DNA of 33,893 nucleotides from an uncultured Clostridia bacterium (GTDB taxonomy: Bacteria > Bacillota > Clostridia > Christensenellales > Aristaeellaceae), in contig CAKUOX010000026.1 of the NCBI GenBank assembly GCA_934670175.1, positions 1 to 33,893 of the forward strand. The letters run 5' to 3'. The notes under the pieces are model-generated. The model had not been told where the DNA came from and ran no database searches. It saw only the letters and a program-made list of their open reading frames with translations. This document shows, piece by piece, positions 1 to 7,049 of this stretch. The first letter of the stretch is position 1, and each line of letters opens with the position of its first letter. A program made the translations under genes and the position numbers.

Positions 1-249
1 GAAATGTTCACCATCGCGGCGTGCGTGCTCGGCGGCGTGAGCGTCACCGGCGGCTATGGCAAGATCACCGGCGTGGTGATCGGCGCGGTGATGATCGCGC
101 TGATCGACAACGCCATTCCCATGCTGGGCATCGGCAATTCCATGATTACAGAATTCGTGAAGGGCATACTGCTGCTGCTTGCGATTCTGCTGAACGTGGT
201 ATTGCAGCGCATGGCCAGCAAGCAGGATCTGGCAAGGAGGGCTGTGTGA
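1..249 (+). CDS. Sugar ABC transporter permease, C-terminal fragment
   Basis: This is the last 82 codons of an inner-membrane permease whose start lies outside the window; the frame is already open at base 1. The segment ACVLGGVSVTGGYGKITG followed by a hydrophobic stretch is the conserved cytoplasmic loop and last helices of the RbsC/RhaP/XylH permease family (BPD_transp_2), which carries ribose-, rhamnose- or xylose-like sugars with a double-domain ATPase. Its TGA stop overlaps the ATG of the next permease by one base, so the two are translationally coupled. With the next permease and the binding protein at 1380 it forms the distal part of one uptake operon. The ATPase is presumably upstream. 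Family is certain, substrate is not. Confidence 0.9.
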   Translation, partial: EMFTIAACVLGGVSVTGGYGKITGVVIGAVMIALIDNAIPMLGIGNSMITEFVKGILLLLAILLNVVLQRMASKQDLARRAV

Positions 250-1325
250 TGAAGAAAAGGATGATCGCCTTCTTTAAGAGCTGGGAGTTTTTCCTGCTGT
301 GCCTGCTGGCGCTGACCTGCGTAGCCTTCGATCTGAAGGACTCGGCGAACCTGGCGGCGGGGCTTTCCAAGAAGGACGTGTTCAATTTTGTGAACATCAT
401 CAAGTCGCTCAGGCCGTACATGCTCTATTCGTTTATGACGCTGGGCATGATGCTGATATTGGCGCTGGGCGATATGGACATCTCCGTGGGCGCCATCGCC
501 ACGCTGAGCGTGGTGGTGCTGGCGGTGCTCTACCGCGCGCTGGGCGCGGCGGGCATGGCGCTGCCGCTGGCGTTTGCGCTGTCCATCGCGGCGTGCCTGC
601 TCTGCGGCGTGCTCTGCGGGCTGATCAACGGCCTGCTGGTCACGCGCTTCCGCGAGCTGTTCCCCATGATTATCACCCTGGCGACGCAGCTGTTCTTCCG
701 CGGCTTCAGCTATCTGCTCATCGGCGGCGAGACCATCACCTTTAAGGACGATACCTTCAAGCGCCTCAAGGAGCTCAACGGCCTGATCGACCTGGGCTCG
801 GTCAAGCTGCCGGTCATGATCCCCATTTTCCTGGTCTGCGCGTTGGTGTTCTATGTGGTGCTGCACATGCTGCCCGTCGGACGGCGCATCTTCGCCATCG
901 GCGCGAGCCCCACGGCGGCGCGCTATTCCGGCATCTGCGTAGACCGCATCAAGGTGGGCTGCTATGTGACCGCCGGCCTCACCAGCGCGGTCACGGGCCT
1001 GTTCTTCGTGGGCGCGACCTCGTCGTCCGTGAAGGCGGACATCATGGACGGCTACCACATGTATGCCATCGCGGCGGCCATTCTCGGTGGCTTCTCCACC
1101 GACGGCGGCAAGGGCAGTGTGATCGGCGCGGTGATCTCGCTGTTCATCTTCGGCATCGTGAAGATCGGCTTGGGCACGCTGTTCGGCTTTGCGGACAGCT
1201 CGGTCAACCTGTCCGTGGGCGTGATCCTGATTCTGTCGGTGCTGCTGCCCAACATTTCGGAGGACATCCGCAACGCGCGGCGCGTGCGCCGTCAGCGCGC
1301 GGAGGCGGCAGGTAAGGCCGCGTAA
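249..1325 (+). CDS. Sugar ABC transporter permease (RbsC/RhaQ-type)
   Basis: A 358-residue integral membrane permease, the usual length for the family. The start is the ATG at 249, which overlaps the preceding stop and has AGGAGG at 235-240 eight bases upstream. An N-terminal anchor segment (residues about 12-27) is followed by about nine more hydrophobic segments. The motif LALGDMDISVGA in the first third and AAAILGGFSTDGGKGSVIG near the C terminus are hallmarks of ribose/rhamnose-type permeases. It would pair with the permease encoded just before it to form the translocation channel for the sugar captured by the binding protein encoded at 1380. Regulation is not visible here because the operon start is outside the window. 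Confidence 0.93.
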   Translation: MKKRMIAFFKSWEFFLLCLLALTCVAFDLKDSANLAAGLSKKDVFNFVNIIKSLRPYMLYSFMTLGMMLILALGDMDISVGAIATLSVVVLAVLYRALGAAGMALPLAFALSIAACLLCGVLCGLINGLLVTRFRELFPMIITLATQLFFRGFSYLLIGGETITFKDDTFKRLKELNGLIDLGSVKLPVMIPIFLVCALVFYVVLHMLPVGRRIFAIGASPTAARYSGICVDRIKVGCYVTAGLTSAVTGLFFVGATSSSVKADIMDGYHMYAIAAAILGGFSTDGGKGSVIGAVISLFIFGIVKIGLGTLFGFADSSVNLSVGVILILSVLLPNISEDIRNARRVRRQRAEAAGKAA

Positions 1326-1354
1326 AAATCGCTTCGATTTTGCCTGAAGGGCAA
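1325..1354 (+). other. Two small intercistronic hairpins before the binding-protein gene
   Basis: AAAATCG (1325-1331) pairs with CGATTTT (1335-1341) across CTT, and TTGCC (1340-1344) pairs with GGCAA (1350-1354). The A-rich sequence that follows is not a plus-strand U-run, so this is not a typical terminator. It may act as an RNA-processing or stability element between the permease and the binding-protein cistrons. Confidence 0.4.
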
Positions 1355-1379
1355 AAAAATTATAGGGAGGTACAAATCC

Positions 1380-2390
1380 ATGAAGAAGATCCTTGCACTT
1401 GTCCTGGTTGCGCTGCTGGTTCTGGCGGGCGCCGCGCTGGCGGAAGCCAAAGCGGGCGAAGGCCTGTACATCGGCGTGGTCTACAAGCAGTCCGGCAACG
1501 CCTATTTCCAGGCGTCTGTGGACGGCATCCAGAAGGCTGCCGATGAGCTCGGCTTCACCTTCGAGCACGACGGCCCCGACGACGGCTCCAACGACGGCGC
1601 CATCCGCATCATCGAAAACTACATCACCAAGGGCGTGGACGCGCTGATCATCTCCGCGAACGATCCCGACGCGCTGGTTGACGTTTGCACCCAGGCCATG
1701 GAAGAGGGCATCAAGGTCGTTTCCTACGACGCCGAGGTCGCCTATCCCGGCCGCGATCTGGATGTGCAGCCTTCCTCCGCGAAGAACATCGGCCTGACGC
1801 TGCTGGAGTCCATCGCGAAGTCCGTGAACTATGAAGGCCAGATTGGCATCGTGTCCGCCATGGCGACCGCGCCGAACCAGAACCTCTGGATCCAGTACAT
1901 CGAGGAAGAGCTGGCGGCCAACGAAGCCTATGCCAACATCGAGTACATCGGCACCGTGTACGGCGACGATGAATATCAGAAGTCCTTCGACGAGACCCAG
2001 GCGCTGCTGAACCAGTATCCGGATCTGAAGGGCCTGATCGTGCCCACCACCGTCGGCGGCCCCGCGGTTGCGAAGTGCATCCAGGATGCCGGACGCGACG
2101 TGAAGGTGACCGGCCTGACGCTGGCCTCCGATATGAAGACCTTCATCGACGCCGGCATCTGCGACGAGACCTTCCTGTGGAACCCGATCGACCTGGGCTA
2201 TGTGGCCTCCTATGCGGCGGTCGCGCTGGTCAATGAGGAGATCACCGGTGCTGCGGGCGACAATGTGGTCGCGGGCGATTACAACCTGACCGTTGAAGAT
2301 AAGGGCGAAGATGGCGCGACCATCCTCTACCTGAACAAGCTGAACTGCTTCAACAAGGAAACCGTGAACGACTGGGTAGACATCCTGTAA
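1380..2390 (+). CDS. Sugar ABC transporter substrate-binding protein, RhaS-like
   Basis: A 336-residue exported binding protein of the periplasmic-binding-protein type I fold (Peripla_BP_4). Residues 1-21 form a signal peptide ending ALA before EAKAG; there is no lipobox cysteine, so it looks like a signal peptidase I substrate. Residues 30 onward read as an alternating alpha/beta domain. ISANDPDAL, SATAxNQNxW-like (MATAPNQNLW), GTVYGDD and WNPIDLGY resemble rhamnose-binding RhaS proteins more than ribose-binding RbsB. It is the last gene of the permease operon, 54 bases behind the second permease, with GGGAGG as its ribosome binding site, and is followed by a terminator. Rhamnose or a related sugar (autoinducer-2-type proteins are also relatives) is an inference from similarity. 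Confidence 0.92.
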   Translation: MKKILALVLVALLVLAGAALAEAKAGEGLYIGVVYKQSGNAYFQASVDGIQKAADELGFTFEHDGPDDGSNDGAIRIIENYITKGVDALIISANDPDALVDVCTQAMEEGIKVVSYDAEVAYPGRDLDVQPSSAKNIGLTLLESIAKSVNYEGQIGIVSAMATAPNQNLWIQYIEEELAANEAYANIEYIGTVYGDDEYQKSFDETQALLNQYPDLKGLIVPTTVGGPAVAKCIQDAGRDVKVTGLTLASDMKTFIDAGICDETFLWNPIDLGYVASYAAVALVNEEITGAAGDNVVAGDYNLTVEDKGEDGATILYLNKLNCFNKETVNDWVDIL

Positions 2391-2405
2391 TCCGGTTTTC
2401 GAAAT

Positions 2406-2461
2406 GGGGACTGCCTCGGATGGCTTTTGCGATCCGTTCAGGGGCAGTCCCCTGTTTTTTT
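2406..2461 (+). terminator. Rho-independent terminator of the first ABC operon
   Basis: GGGGACTGCC (2406-2415) pairs with GGCAGTCCCC (2443-2452), with an inner stem CGGAT/ATCCG, followed by a run of T at 2455-2461. It lies 15 bases after the binding-protein stop. Confidence 0.88.
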
Positions 2462-2462
2462 G

Positions 2463-2508
2463 ACAAATTGAGGGCGGCGGGGCATTGGCTCCGCCGCCCT
2501 CAATTTGT
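2463..2508. repeat. Perfect 18-bp inverted repeat
   Basis: Bases 2463-2480 are the exact reverse complement of 2491-2508, with a 10-base loop. It starts two bases after the T-run of the preceding terminator. Neither strand has a T-run beyond the stem, so it is not a standard terminator. It could back up termination, stabilise a 3' end or be a protein target. Confidence 0.75.
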
Positions 2509-2617
2509 CCATACTGAGGCAATTTTCCAACATTTTTAAAACCCCTCGCTTTTGGCAGGCATTTCTGCTACAATGTAAATGGATGTCTCCAATATTTACA
2601 TAAAAGGGGGATAAAAA

Positions 2618-3982
2618 ATGGACCGAAGGCTCGGCATTGTGCTCGCACTGGCACTGCTGGCAGTGCTGCTCTTTGCGGGGAGCGCGTTGGCAGCCCCGCC
2701 GGTGCTCCCGAACGACAGGAGTCAGGCGCATATCGATCAGTATCCCGAATGTCTCACGAACGTCAATTTCTGCGCGGACGACAGCACGCACTACTATTAC
2801 TGCAACCGGCATAAAGAATACCTCTCCGACAGGGTGCCGCACTATGGCGGAAGCGCTACCTGCACGAAGTCTGGCAGGTGTAGCTTGTGTAACGTAGCGT
2901 ACATATGGCAGCTCGGCCATGAGTATAAAGATTACGTTTTTGACGACAACGCCACCTGCTTAGGCAATGGCACCGAGACCGCCAAATGCGTTCGCTATGG
3001 CGTCGGCGACTGTACCGCCACGCAAACCCGTACCGCGTACGATACGGCGCTCGGCCATAGGTTCGAGGATTATGCACTCCTCAGCGAAGCGACCTGCACG
3101 CAGGATCGCACCGAAAGGGCGGAGTGCGTCCGCTATGGCAAGAACGGCTGTACCAAGGCAGATATTCGCACCGTTTCCGGCACGGCGCTCGGCCATAAGT
3201 TCGAGGACTACATTTCTGATAATAATGCTACCTGCACACAGGACGGCACGAAGACCGCCAAATGTATCCGCTATGGTACCGGCGGCTGCGATGCCACCGA
3301 CACCGTTTCCGATCCGGATACGGCGAAGGGGCACGACTATAAAAAGAAGGTCGTGCCGCCGACCTGCACGAAGGGCGGCTATACCACCTATACCTGCCAG
3401 CTGTGCGCGTACAGCGAGACCGGCAATCGGAAGTCCGCGCTGGGACACTGGTTCGGCGAATGGGCGCCGAATTATCAGCAGGGCGAAGCGGAGCCTGACG
3501 CCGACGGCACGCAGAGCGCGCACTGCCGCCGTGCAGGCTGCGGATATGTGGTTAAAAATGCGTGCACGGCGTTTGAGCTCCGCATGGATGCGGATGCGGT
3601 AACGGCCTGTCCGGTCTGCGGCGCTGTGAGCGACGGCACGGAGCTGGCGCTGGTGGACGCTGCGAAGGGCACGGCCATGACCGGCGCCCTGCCGCGGGGC
3701 GAGCTCGTGGTTCGCATGGGCACGCTGGCAAATGGGCAGACGGTGCTGCTGGCTGCGTTTGAATACAGCGGCAGGCTCGAACAGCCCACGGGCGCGGTGA
3801 AGATCGCGCTGCCCGCCGCGCTGCTGGAGGGCTGTATGCTCGAGCTTCTGGGTGCGGATAGTGCGGAAATCTCTGTGGAAACCGATGGCGATGAAGCCGC
3901 CATCGTCCTCGATTTTGCGCCCGTGGAGGGCGAAAAGCCGGTGCGTGCCATGCTGTTCGTTCCGACCGCCGCAGAGGCGTAA
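2618..3982 (+). CDS. Secreted repeat protein, Cys-containing, unknown function
   Basis: A 454-residue exported protein. The start is supported by AGGGGG about seven bases upstream. Residues 1-25 are a signal peptide ending SALA. Residues 100, 146, 192 and 238 each begin a unit starting Gly-His, giving an exact 46-residue period. A shorter unit starts at 238 (38 residues) and another at 276. Units share the pattern GHxxEDY, then NATCTQDGT, then AxCxRYG, then a third Cys. Such Gly-His/Cys repeats occur in surface proteins of gut Firmicutes, where their role is unclear. Regularly spaced Cys and His could bind metal or form disulfides; that is inference. Residues from about 330 on lack the repeat and form a beta-rich C-terminal domain. 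No LPXTG or other anchor is seen. It stands alone between terminators. Confidence 0.85.
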   Translation: MDRRLGIVLALALLAVLLFAGSALAAPPVLPNDRSQAHIDQYPECLTNVNFCADDSTHYYYCNRHKEYLSDRVPHYGGSATCTKSGRCSLCNVAYIWQLGHEYKDYVFDDNATCLGNGTETAKCVRYGVGDCTATQTRTAYDTALGHRFEDYALLSEATCTQDRTERAECVRYGKNGCTKADIRTVSGTALGHKFEDYISDNNATCTQDGTKTAKCIRYGTGGCDATDTVSDPDTAKGHDYKKKVVPPTCTKGGYTTYTCQLCAYSETGNRKSALGHWFGEWAPNYQQGEAEPDADGTQSAHCRRAGCGYVVKNACTAFELRMDADAVTACPVCGAVSDGTELALVDAAKGTAMTGALPRGELVVRMGTLANGQTVLLAAFEYSGRLEQPTGAVKIALPAALLEGCMLELLGADSAEISVETDGDEAAIVLDFAPVEGEKPVRAMLFVPTAAEA

Positions 3983-4005
3983 GCAATCATTACAAACGAT
4001 ACATA

Positions 4006-4034
4006 AAGCCCGCCGGCATGCCGCCGGCGGGCTT
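4006..4034. terminator. GC-rich hairpin, likely terminator of the secreted-protein gene
   Basis: AAGCCCGCCGGC (4006-4017) pairs perfectly with GCCGGCGGGCTT (4023-4034), loop ATGCC. The following T-run is minimal, so termination strength is uncertain. Confidence 0.6.
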
Positions 4035-4059
4035 AAAACCACTGACAAACCCTGCAAAC

Positions 4060-4103
4060 GCAGAAATTTCCTGAACAACTTCTGACGAAGCTGAAATTTC
4101 TGC
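4060..4103. repeat. Nested inverted repeat
   Basis: GCAGAAATTTC (4060-4070) and GAAATTTCTGC (4093-4103) are exact reverse complements. Inside the 22-base spacer CTTC and GAAG (4079-4090) form a second stem with loop TGAC. The nesting suggests a folded RNA on one of the strands. Confidence 0.55.
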
Positions 4104-4232
4104 TTACTTCGTCAACACGAGCTGCAAAATCGGTTACATACGTCCGTGTATGCGCCCTCATTTGCAGCCCGCGTTTCCTTGCCTTGCAGGGCTTTTCAGC
4201 GTCTGGCAGTCTGTTGACTTTGTCAACATCCT

Positions 4233-4263
4233 GAAGCCCGCCGGCATGTTGCCGGCGGGCTTC
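4233..4263. repeat. Second copy of the GC-rich hairpin
   Basis: GAAGCCCGCCGGC (4233-4245) pairs with GCCGGCGGGCTTC (4251-4263), loop ATGTT. It is nearly identical to the hairpin at 4006-4034, 227 bases away, differing mainly in the loop. Confidence 0.6.
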
Positions 4264-4274
4264 CAGCTTTATGC

Positions 4275-4303
4275 AAAAGGACGGAGGTATCCTGTCCTTT
4301 TTT
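4275..4303. terminator. Bidirectional terminator between convergent genes
   Basis: AAAAGGAC (4275-4282) pairs with GTCCTTTT (4294-4301), with an inner AGG/CCT stem. T residues follow on both strands, so it can end the tyrS transcript (minus) as well as plus-strand readthrough. Confidence 0.6.
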
Positions 4304-4312
4304 GGGCAGTGT

Positions 4313-4343
4313 GGGGGACTGTCCCCTTGCGGAACAGTCCCCC
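4313..4343. repeat. Hairpin just downstream of tyrS
   Basis: GGGGGACTGT (4313-4322) and ACAGTCCCCC (4334-4343) are exact reverse complements across an 11-base loop. It lies 16 bases after the tyrS stop on the minus strand. No T-run follows in the tyrS direction, so it probably works with the terminator at 4275-4303. Confidence 0.55.
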
Positions 4344-4359
4344 ATGCTTTTATCGTTTC

Positions 4360-5592
4360 TTACTTCTTCACGAAGCGATGATAGCTCTTCTTGCCCTTGC
4401 GCACGAGCAGGCCGTCGCCCGCGAGCATATCCTCGGTCACGCGGAAGTCCACATCCTGCACCTTTTCATCGCCGATATACAGGCCGCCGCCCTGAATGGT
4501 CTTGCGCGCCTCGCCGTTGCTCTTGCACAGGCCGACCTTTGCGATCAGCGCCACGATGCGGTTATCCGCCGCCAGCTCCTCGGCAGAGATCTCGGTGGTG
4601 GGCACGCTGCCGGCCAGCGCGCCGCCGCCAAAGAGCGCCTCGGCCGCCTGCTGCGCCTTGCGCGCCTCCTCCTCGCCGTGCACATTTTTGGTGACCTCGA
4701 AGGCCAGAATGCGCTTGGCTTCGTTGATCTCGCTGCCCTGCAGCGCGCCCAGGCGGCGCACCTCGTCCATCGGCAGGAAGGTCAGCAGACCCAGACACTT
4801 CTCCACGTCCGCGTCGTCCACATTGCGCCAGTACTGGTAGAAATCGTAGGGCGAGCACTTCTCGGGATCGAGCCACAGCGCGCCCTTCTCGGTCTTGCCC
4901 ATCTTGCGGCCGTCATGCGTCAGCAGCAGCTGGAAGGTGAGGGCAAAGGCGTCCTTCTGATCCTTGCGGCGGATCAGATCTGCGCCGGAGAGCATGTTCG
5001 ACCACTGATCGTCGCCGCCGCACTGGAGCTTGACGCCGTAGCGGTGGTTCAGCTCCAGGAAGTCGTAGCTCTGCATCAGCATGTAGTTGAACTCCAGGAA
5101 GGTGAGCCCGCGCTCGAGGCGCTGCTTGTAGCATTCGGCGGTGAGCATGCGGTTGACGGAGAACAGCGCGCCCACATCGCGCAGGAAGTCGATGTAATTC
5201 AGGTCGCGCAGCCAGTCGGCGTTATTCACGATCACGGCGCAGTTTTCCTTCGCAGGGTCGAAATCCAGGAAGGATTCCATCTGCTTTTTGATATGCGCGA
5301 CGTTGTCGTCGATGTCCTCCACGGTGAGTACCTTGCGCAGGTCGCTCTTGCCGGAGGGGTCGCCGATCATGCCCGTGCCGCCGCCCATCAGCGCGAAGGG
5401 CTTGTGGCCGGCCTTCTGCAGGTGCGCCATGGCCATGATCGGAATGTAGTGACCGATGTGCAGGGAATCGGCAGTGGGGTCGAAACCCACATAGAAGGGC
5501 ACCATTTCCTGATCGAATGCCTTGTAGAGGTCCTCTTCAAAGGTGATCTGCTTGACAAACCCGCGTTCCTTCAACAAATCCAGTGCGTTCAT
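4360..5592 (-). CDS. tyrS: Tyrosyl-tRNA synthetase
   Basis: A 410-residue class I aminoacyl-tRNA synthetase that charges tRNA-Tyr with tyrosine in the cytoplasm. The HIGH signature is at residues 45-48 in SLHIGHY. GGGTGMIGDPSGKS (70-83) and CGGDDQW (191-197) belong to the catalytic Rossmann fold. The second ATP-binding loop is KMGKT at 230-234. A C-terminal S4 RNA-binding domain occupies about residues 340-405. The length is normal for bacterial TyrS. It lies 21 bases after the stop of the aminotransferase gene on the same strand and is probably co-transcribed with it from the promoter at 6839-6867. No T-box leader is seen in front of either gene, although tyrS in Bacillota is often T-box controlled. 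Confidence 0.97.
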   Translation of the reverse strand: MNALDLLKERGFVKQITFEEDLYKAFDQEMVPFYVGFDPTADSLHIGHYIPIMAMAHLQKAGHKPFALMGGGTGMIGDPSGKSDLRKVLTVEDIDDNVAHIKKQMESFLDFDPAKENCAVIVNNADWLRDLNYIDFLRDVGALFSVNRMLTAECYKQRLERGLTFLEFNYMLMQSYDFLELNHRYGVKLQCGGDDQWSNMLSGADLIRRKDQKDAFALTFQLLLTHDGRKMGKTEKGALWLDPEKCSPYDFYQYWRNVDDADVEKCLGLLTFLPMDEVRRLGALQGSEINEAKRILAFEVTKNVHGEEEARKAQQAAEALFGGGALAGSVPTTEISAEELAADNRIVALIAKVGLCKSNGEARKTIQGGGLYIGDEKVQDVDFRVTEDMLAGDGLLVRKGKKSYHRFVKK

Positions 5593-5613
5593 TTTTTATC
5601 TCTCCAAATCGTT

Positions 5614-6813
5614 TTATTTTTTCAGCTCTTTGATCAGCGCGCCCAGCCGGCCCATGCCCTCGGCGATGGCCGCCGGCTCCTGCATGGAAAAGTTCAGGCG
5701 CAGCGTGTTTTCATGGCCGCCGTCGGGGTAGAAGTGCGTGCCGGGCACGAAGGCCACGTTCTGCTCTATCGCCCTTTCCAGCAGCGCCTGTGCGTTCATT
5801 TCGCCCGGCAGCCGCGCCCACACGAACAGGCCGCCCTGCGGACGGGTGTATACCGTGCCCTCCGGGAATGCGGAAAGCGCGGCGAGCATCGCGTCCAGCT
5901 GGTGCCGGTAATCGGCGCAGATGCGCTCAAGGTGCGGTTTCAGCAGCCCCTTTTCCAGATACATCGCCACGATGGCCTGGTTCAGCAGCGGGGAGTGCAC
6001 GTCCGACGACTGCTTGCCGATTACCATCTTGCGCAGCAGCCCCGCATCCGGCACGGCGGCCGCACCCACGCGCAGCCCGGGCGAGATATACTTGGAATAG
6101 CTGGACATGTACACCACCCAGCCCTCCTCGTCATACGAGGAGATGGACGGCAGCGCGTCGCCCGCATAGCGCAGGTCGCGATAGGGATCGTCCTCGGCGA
6201 TGACGAAGCCGTTCTTCGCCGCCATGATTGCCAGCGCCTTGCGGCGCTCGCCGCTCAGCGTGCGCCCGGTGGGGTTCTGGAAGGTCGGGATCACATACAT
6301 CAGCTTCGGCCGGTATTTCTTCACCAGCGCTTCGGCCTCGTCGATGATCACGCCGCCCTCGTCCGTGGGCATGGGAATGATGCGCGCGCCGTAGATGCGC
6401 ATGGCCTGAATCGCGCCCAGAAAGGTGGGGCTTTCGCAGAGCACCACGTCGCCGGGGTTAATCAGCGCCTTGAGCAGCAGGTCAAACGCCTGCGACGAAC
6501 CCTGCACCGGCAGTATGTTTTCCGCCGTGCAGCGCACGCCCGCCGTCTGCGACAAATATTGCGCCGTGCGCTGCCGCAGCTCGGGCAGGCCCTCTGTCGC
6601 GCCGTATTGCAGTATCGCCGCGCCGTAGCGGTCGATGGCTTCGCAGGCCACGGCCTTAACGGCGTCCGGCTCCAACGCCCGCATGGAGGGATTGCCGCCC
6701 GCAAAGGAGATCATGCCGGGCTTGTTCAGCAGCTTGAAAATATCGCGAATAGCACTGCCGGACACGCCGCGCAGCGCGCTTGAGATCAGGTTTTCATTAA
6801 ATGGCATATCCAT
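5614..6813 (-). CDS. PLP-dependent aminotransferase, class I/II
   Basis: A 399-residue fold-type I aminotransferase, similar to LysN/aromatic-type enzymes and to the catalytic half of MocR proteins but without a DNA-binding domain. FAGGNPS (37-43) near the start, QNPTGRT (179-185), EDDPYRDLRY (207-216) and SSYSKYISPGLRVG with the cofactor lysine at K241 define the active site. Candidate substrates are 2-aminoadipate, aromatic or branched-chain amino acids; sequence alone does not decide. I place the start at the ATG at 6813, preceded by AAAGGA; upstream in-frame sequence overlaps the promoter and is unlikely to be translated. It precedes tyrS by 21 bases, which makes an aromatic amino acid role attractive but unproven. 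Confidence 0.9.
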   Translation of the reverse strand: MDMPFNENLISSALRGVSGSAIRDIFKLLNKPGMISFAGGNPSMRALEPDAVKAVACEAIDRYGAAILQYGATEGLPELRQRTAQYLSQTAGVRCTAENILPVQGSSQAFDLLLKALINPGDVVLCESPTFLGAIQAMRIYGARIIPMPTDEGGVIIDEAEALVKKYRPKLMYVIPTFQNPTGRTLSGERRKALAIMAAKNGFVIAEDDPYRDLRYAGDALPSISSYDEEGWVVYMSSYSKYISPGLRVGAAAVPDAGLLRKMVIGKQSSDVHSPLLNQAIVAMYLEKGLLKPHLERICADYRHQLDAMLAALSAFPEGTVYTRPQGGLFVWARLPGEMNAQALLERAIEQNVAFVPGTHFYPDGGHENTLRLNFSMQEPAAIAEGMGRLGALIKELKK

Positions 6814-6838
6814 CGCTTCCTTTATTCTTATAATGAAC

Positions 6839-6867
6839 AAAATACCACAGGCGCACCGCGCTGTCAA
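6839..6867 (-). promoter_or_regulatory. Promoter of the aminotransferase-tyrS operon
   Basis: On the minus strand TTGACA (6867-6862) and TATTTT (6844-6839) are separated by 17 bases. The -35 is consensus and the -10 has a four of six match. It lies about 25 bases upstream of the chosen start. Confidence 0.75.
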
Positions 6868-6891
6868 GCAAAATTCGGCTTCATTTCCGGC

Positions 6892-6920
6892 TTGCAAGCC
6901 TGACAAAAATGGTTTACAAT
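6892..6920 (+). promoter_or_regulatory. Promoter of the HAD-hprK-glucokinase-pepT-dapF operon
   Basis: TTGCAA (6892-6897) and TACAAT (6915-6920) with a 17-base spacer. It is divergent from the aminotransferase promoter and leaves a leader of about 120 bases before the first gene. Confidence 0.65.
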
Positions 6921-6927
6921 ATAAAGG

Positions 6928-7012
6928 AAACGCCGCATGCTTCACCGCCGGCCCTCGCGCCGTCCGGCAGGGGCTTCATTAGCCGCCGTACCGGCATATC
7001 CACGCGGCGTTT
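6928..7012 (+). promoter_or_regulatory. Structured 5' leader, possible attenuator
   Basis: AAACGCCGC (6928-6936) is the exact complement of GCGGCGTTT (7004-7012), enclosing 67 GC-rich bases, and is followed by TC and an A-run. It sits just after the predicted transcription start. The T-run is too short for a confident terminator call. No known riboswitch class was recognised. Confidence 0.4.
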
Positions 7013-7049
7013 TCTAAAAAAATTGAGCGGGAGAAGAACTGTTATTGCT

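Larger units (their letters stand above)
3983..4359. other. Gene-free, hairpin-rich intergenic region
   Basis: No credible gene is seen in these 377 bases between the convergent secreted-protein gene and tyrS. The region holds twin GC-rich hairpins (4006-4034 and 4233-4263), an 11-bp inverted repeat with a nested stem (4060-4103), short palindromes such as GTTGACTTTGTCAAC at 4213-4227, a bidirectional terminator (4275-4303) and a further hairpin (4313-4343). It may be a structured RNA or a dispersed intergenic element. Confidence 0.55.

Noticed and set aside
54..2522. Very long open frame on the minus strand (about 820 codons)
   Set aside because: It lies opposite two permeases and a binding protein, is rich in Arg, Gln, His and Ala, and matches no family. 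It is a mirror frame of GC-rich coding sequence.
4150..6783. Long open plus-strand frame (about 877 codons)
   Set aside because: It is antisense to tyrS and the aminotransferase, both of which have full family motifs. No own ribosome binding site or recognisable domain.
6814..6912. T-box leader for the aminotransferase-tyrS operon
   Set aside because: The promoter at 6839-6867 leaves only about 20 bases of leader, and no T-box consensus is visible.
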